A stretch of DNA of 14,405 bases from assembly GCA_949747725.1 (NCBI GenBank), contig CATKFJ010000160.1, forward strand, positions 1 to 14,405, given 5' to 3'. This document shows, one piece after another, positions 14,070 to 14,405 of the stretch (the first letter of the stretch is position 1; every line of letters begins with the position of its first letter). The translations under genes and the position numbers were made by a program. The notes below the pieces were generated by a model. It was not told the DNA's origin. It saw nothing but the letters and a program-made list of their open reading frames with translations, and made no database searches. The stretch is from an uncultured bacterium. GTDB taxonomy: Bacteria > Bacillota > Clostridia > Christensenellales > Pumilibacteraceae.

Positions 14070-14090
14070 AAGGGCGCAAGACGCGCCCTT
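14070..14090 (-). terminator. Terminator of the small SH3/KOW-like gene
   Basis: Stem AAGGGCGC/GCGCCCTT has a 5-base loop and is followed on the minus strand by TTTTTGCG. It lies 41 bases past the stop codon. Confidence 0.85.
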
Positions 14091-14131
14091 ATATGCCGTT
14101 TGGTAGAGCATACTCAACCTAAAACGAATAA

Positions 14132-14356
14132 TTACCATTCATTTAATATTTTTAAGTCCTCGGCACGAATACCTACATCGATTTCGGTAGTGCAATAAAC
14201 GCCGTTTTCGTCTTGAACTATTTCTCCGTCGAAATATACCAAAACATATCCGTTTCTATCGCCGCCCAAAACGACGCCTTTGTCGCCACTTTTTACGCCT
14301 GCTTTTTTATACTCCGCACGATCTTTTATTAGTTCCACTCTATCATATTCTTTCAT
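14132..14356 (-). CDS. Small SH3/KOW-like protein (DUF4926-like)
   Basis: A 74-residue protein from the ATG at 14354-14356, which has GGAG nine bases upstream. An earlier TTG start would overlap the neighbouring reading frame and is less likely. The pattern VELIKDR...AGVKSGDKGVVL...GYVLVYFDGE...DVGIRAEDLKIL is that of small beta-barrel proteins such as DUF4926, where a GDxGxV turn and a closing EDL strand are typical. It is acidic and cytoplasmic, of unknown function. It lies one base after the stop codon of a possible upstream gene and is followed by a terminator, so it is the last gene of an operon. Family assignment is from memory of the pattern. Confidence 0.75.
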   Translation of the reverse strand: MKEYDRVELIKDRAEYKKAGVKSGDKGVVLGGDRNGYVLVYFDGEIVQDENGVYCTTEIDVGIRAEDLKILNEW

Positions 14357-14357
14357 T

Positions 14358-14405
14358 TTATTTTTCTCCGAATGGTGTGGCAAGCAATATCTTGCCGTCG
14401 GGATA
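14358..14405 (-). CDS. C-terminal end of a gene running off the right edge (partial)
   Basis: The frame reads YPDGKILLATPFGEK and then TAA, with one base before the ATG of the next gene. The residue make-up and the tight operon-like junction suggest a real protein end. Only 15 residues are visible, so no function can be assigned. Confidence 0.4.
   Translation of the reverse strand, partial: YPDGKILLATPFGEK

Overview
The window reads as chromosomal DNA of a low-GC Firmicute. SigA-type promoters (TTGACA/TATAAT with 17-18 base spacers), GGAGG ribosome binding sites, a TTG start, a DegV protein and a YDG-repeat lipoprotein all fit an uncultured gut Clostridia-like lineage (Christensenellales is one possibility, from general impression only). 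No phage, transposase, rRNA or tRNA gene was seen.

Left part (1-2912): a gene-free stretch (1-695) with an outward promoter, three hairpins and two copies of a palindrome-centred repeat. It is followed on the minus strand by a small single-pass membrane protein, smpB and mnmE. The AT-rich mnmE-rsmG gap (2913-3193) carries two exact and one near-exact DnaA box, and base skew changes across it: it is the best candidate for the replication origin.

Middle (3194-8277): a minus-strand operon reads alpha/beta-hydrolase-like protein, signal peptidase I, DegV, rsmG, with 1-base to 45-base junctions. Divergent from it is parB, followed at once by three parS sites and a long bidirectional terminator. 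ParB, parS and the candidate origin lie within about 5 kb of each other, a typical origin-proximal segregation module. However, parA and mnmG are not here, and rsmG and mnmE are in rearranged order.

Right part (8275-14405): a 419-residue ferritin-like di-iron protein (minus) and a divergent membrane-anchored phospholipase D-family protein (plus). Then comes about 860 bases without a clear gene, holding a degenerate intergenic repeat, several perfect hairpins and two more copies of the same palindromic repeat, now in the opposite orientation. A 43-residue very basic small protein follows, then a secreted lipoprotein with three YDG repeats (minus), and a small SH3/KOW-like protein next to the tail of a gene running off the window edge.

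The most notable non-genic signals are (1) the candidate oriC, (2) the parS trio, and (3) a roughly 80-base dispersed repeat, four copies, centred on CTAAACCGNCGGTTTAG. Its orientation is mirrored across the candidate origin.
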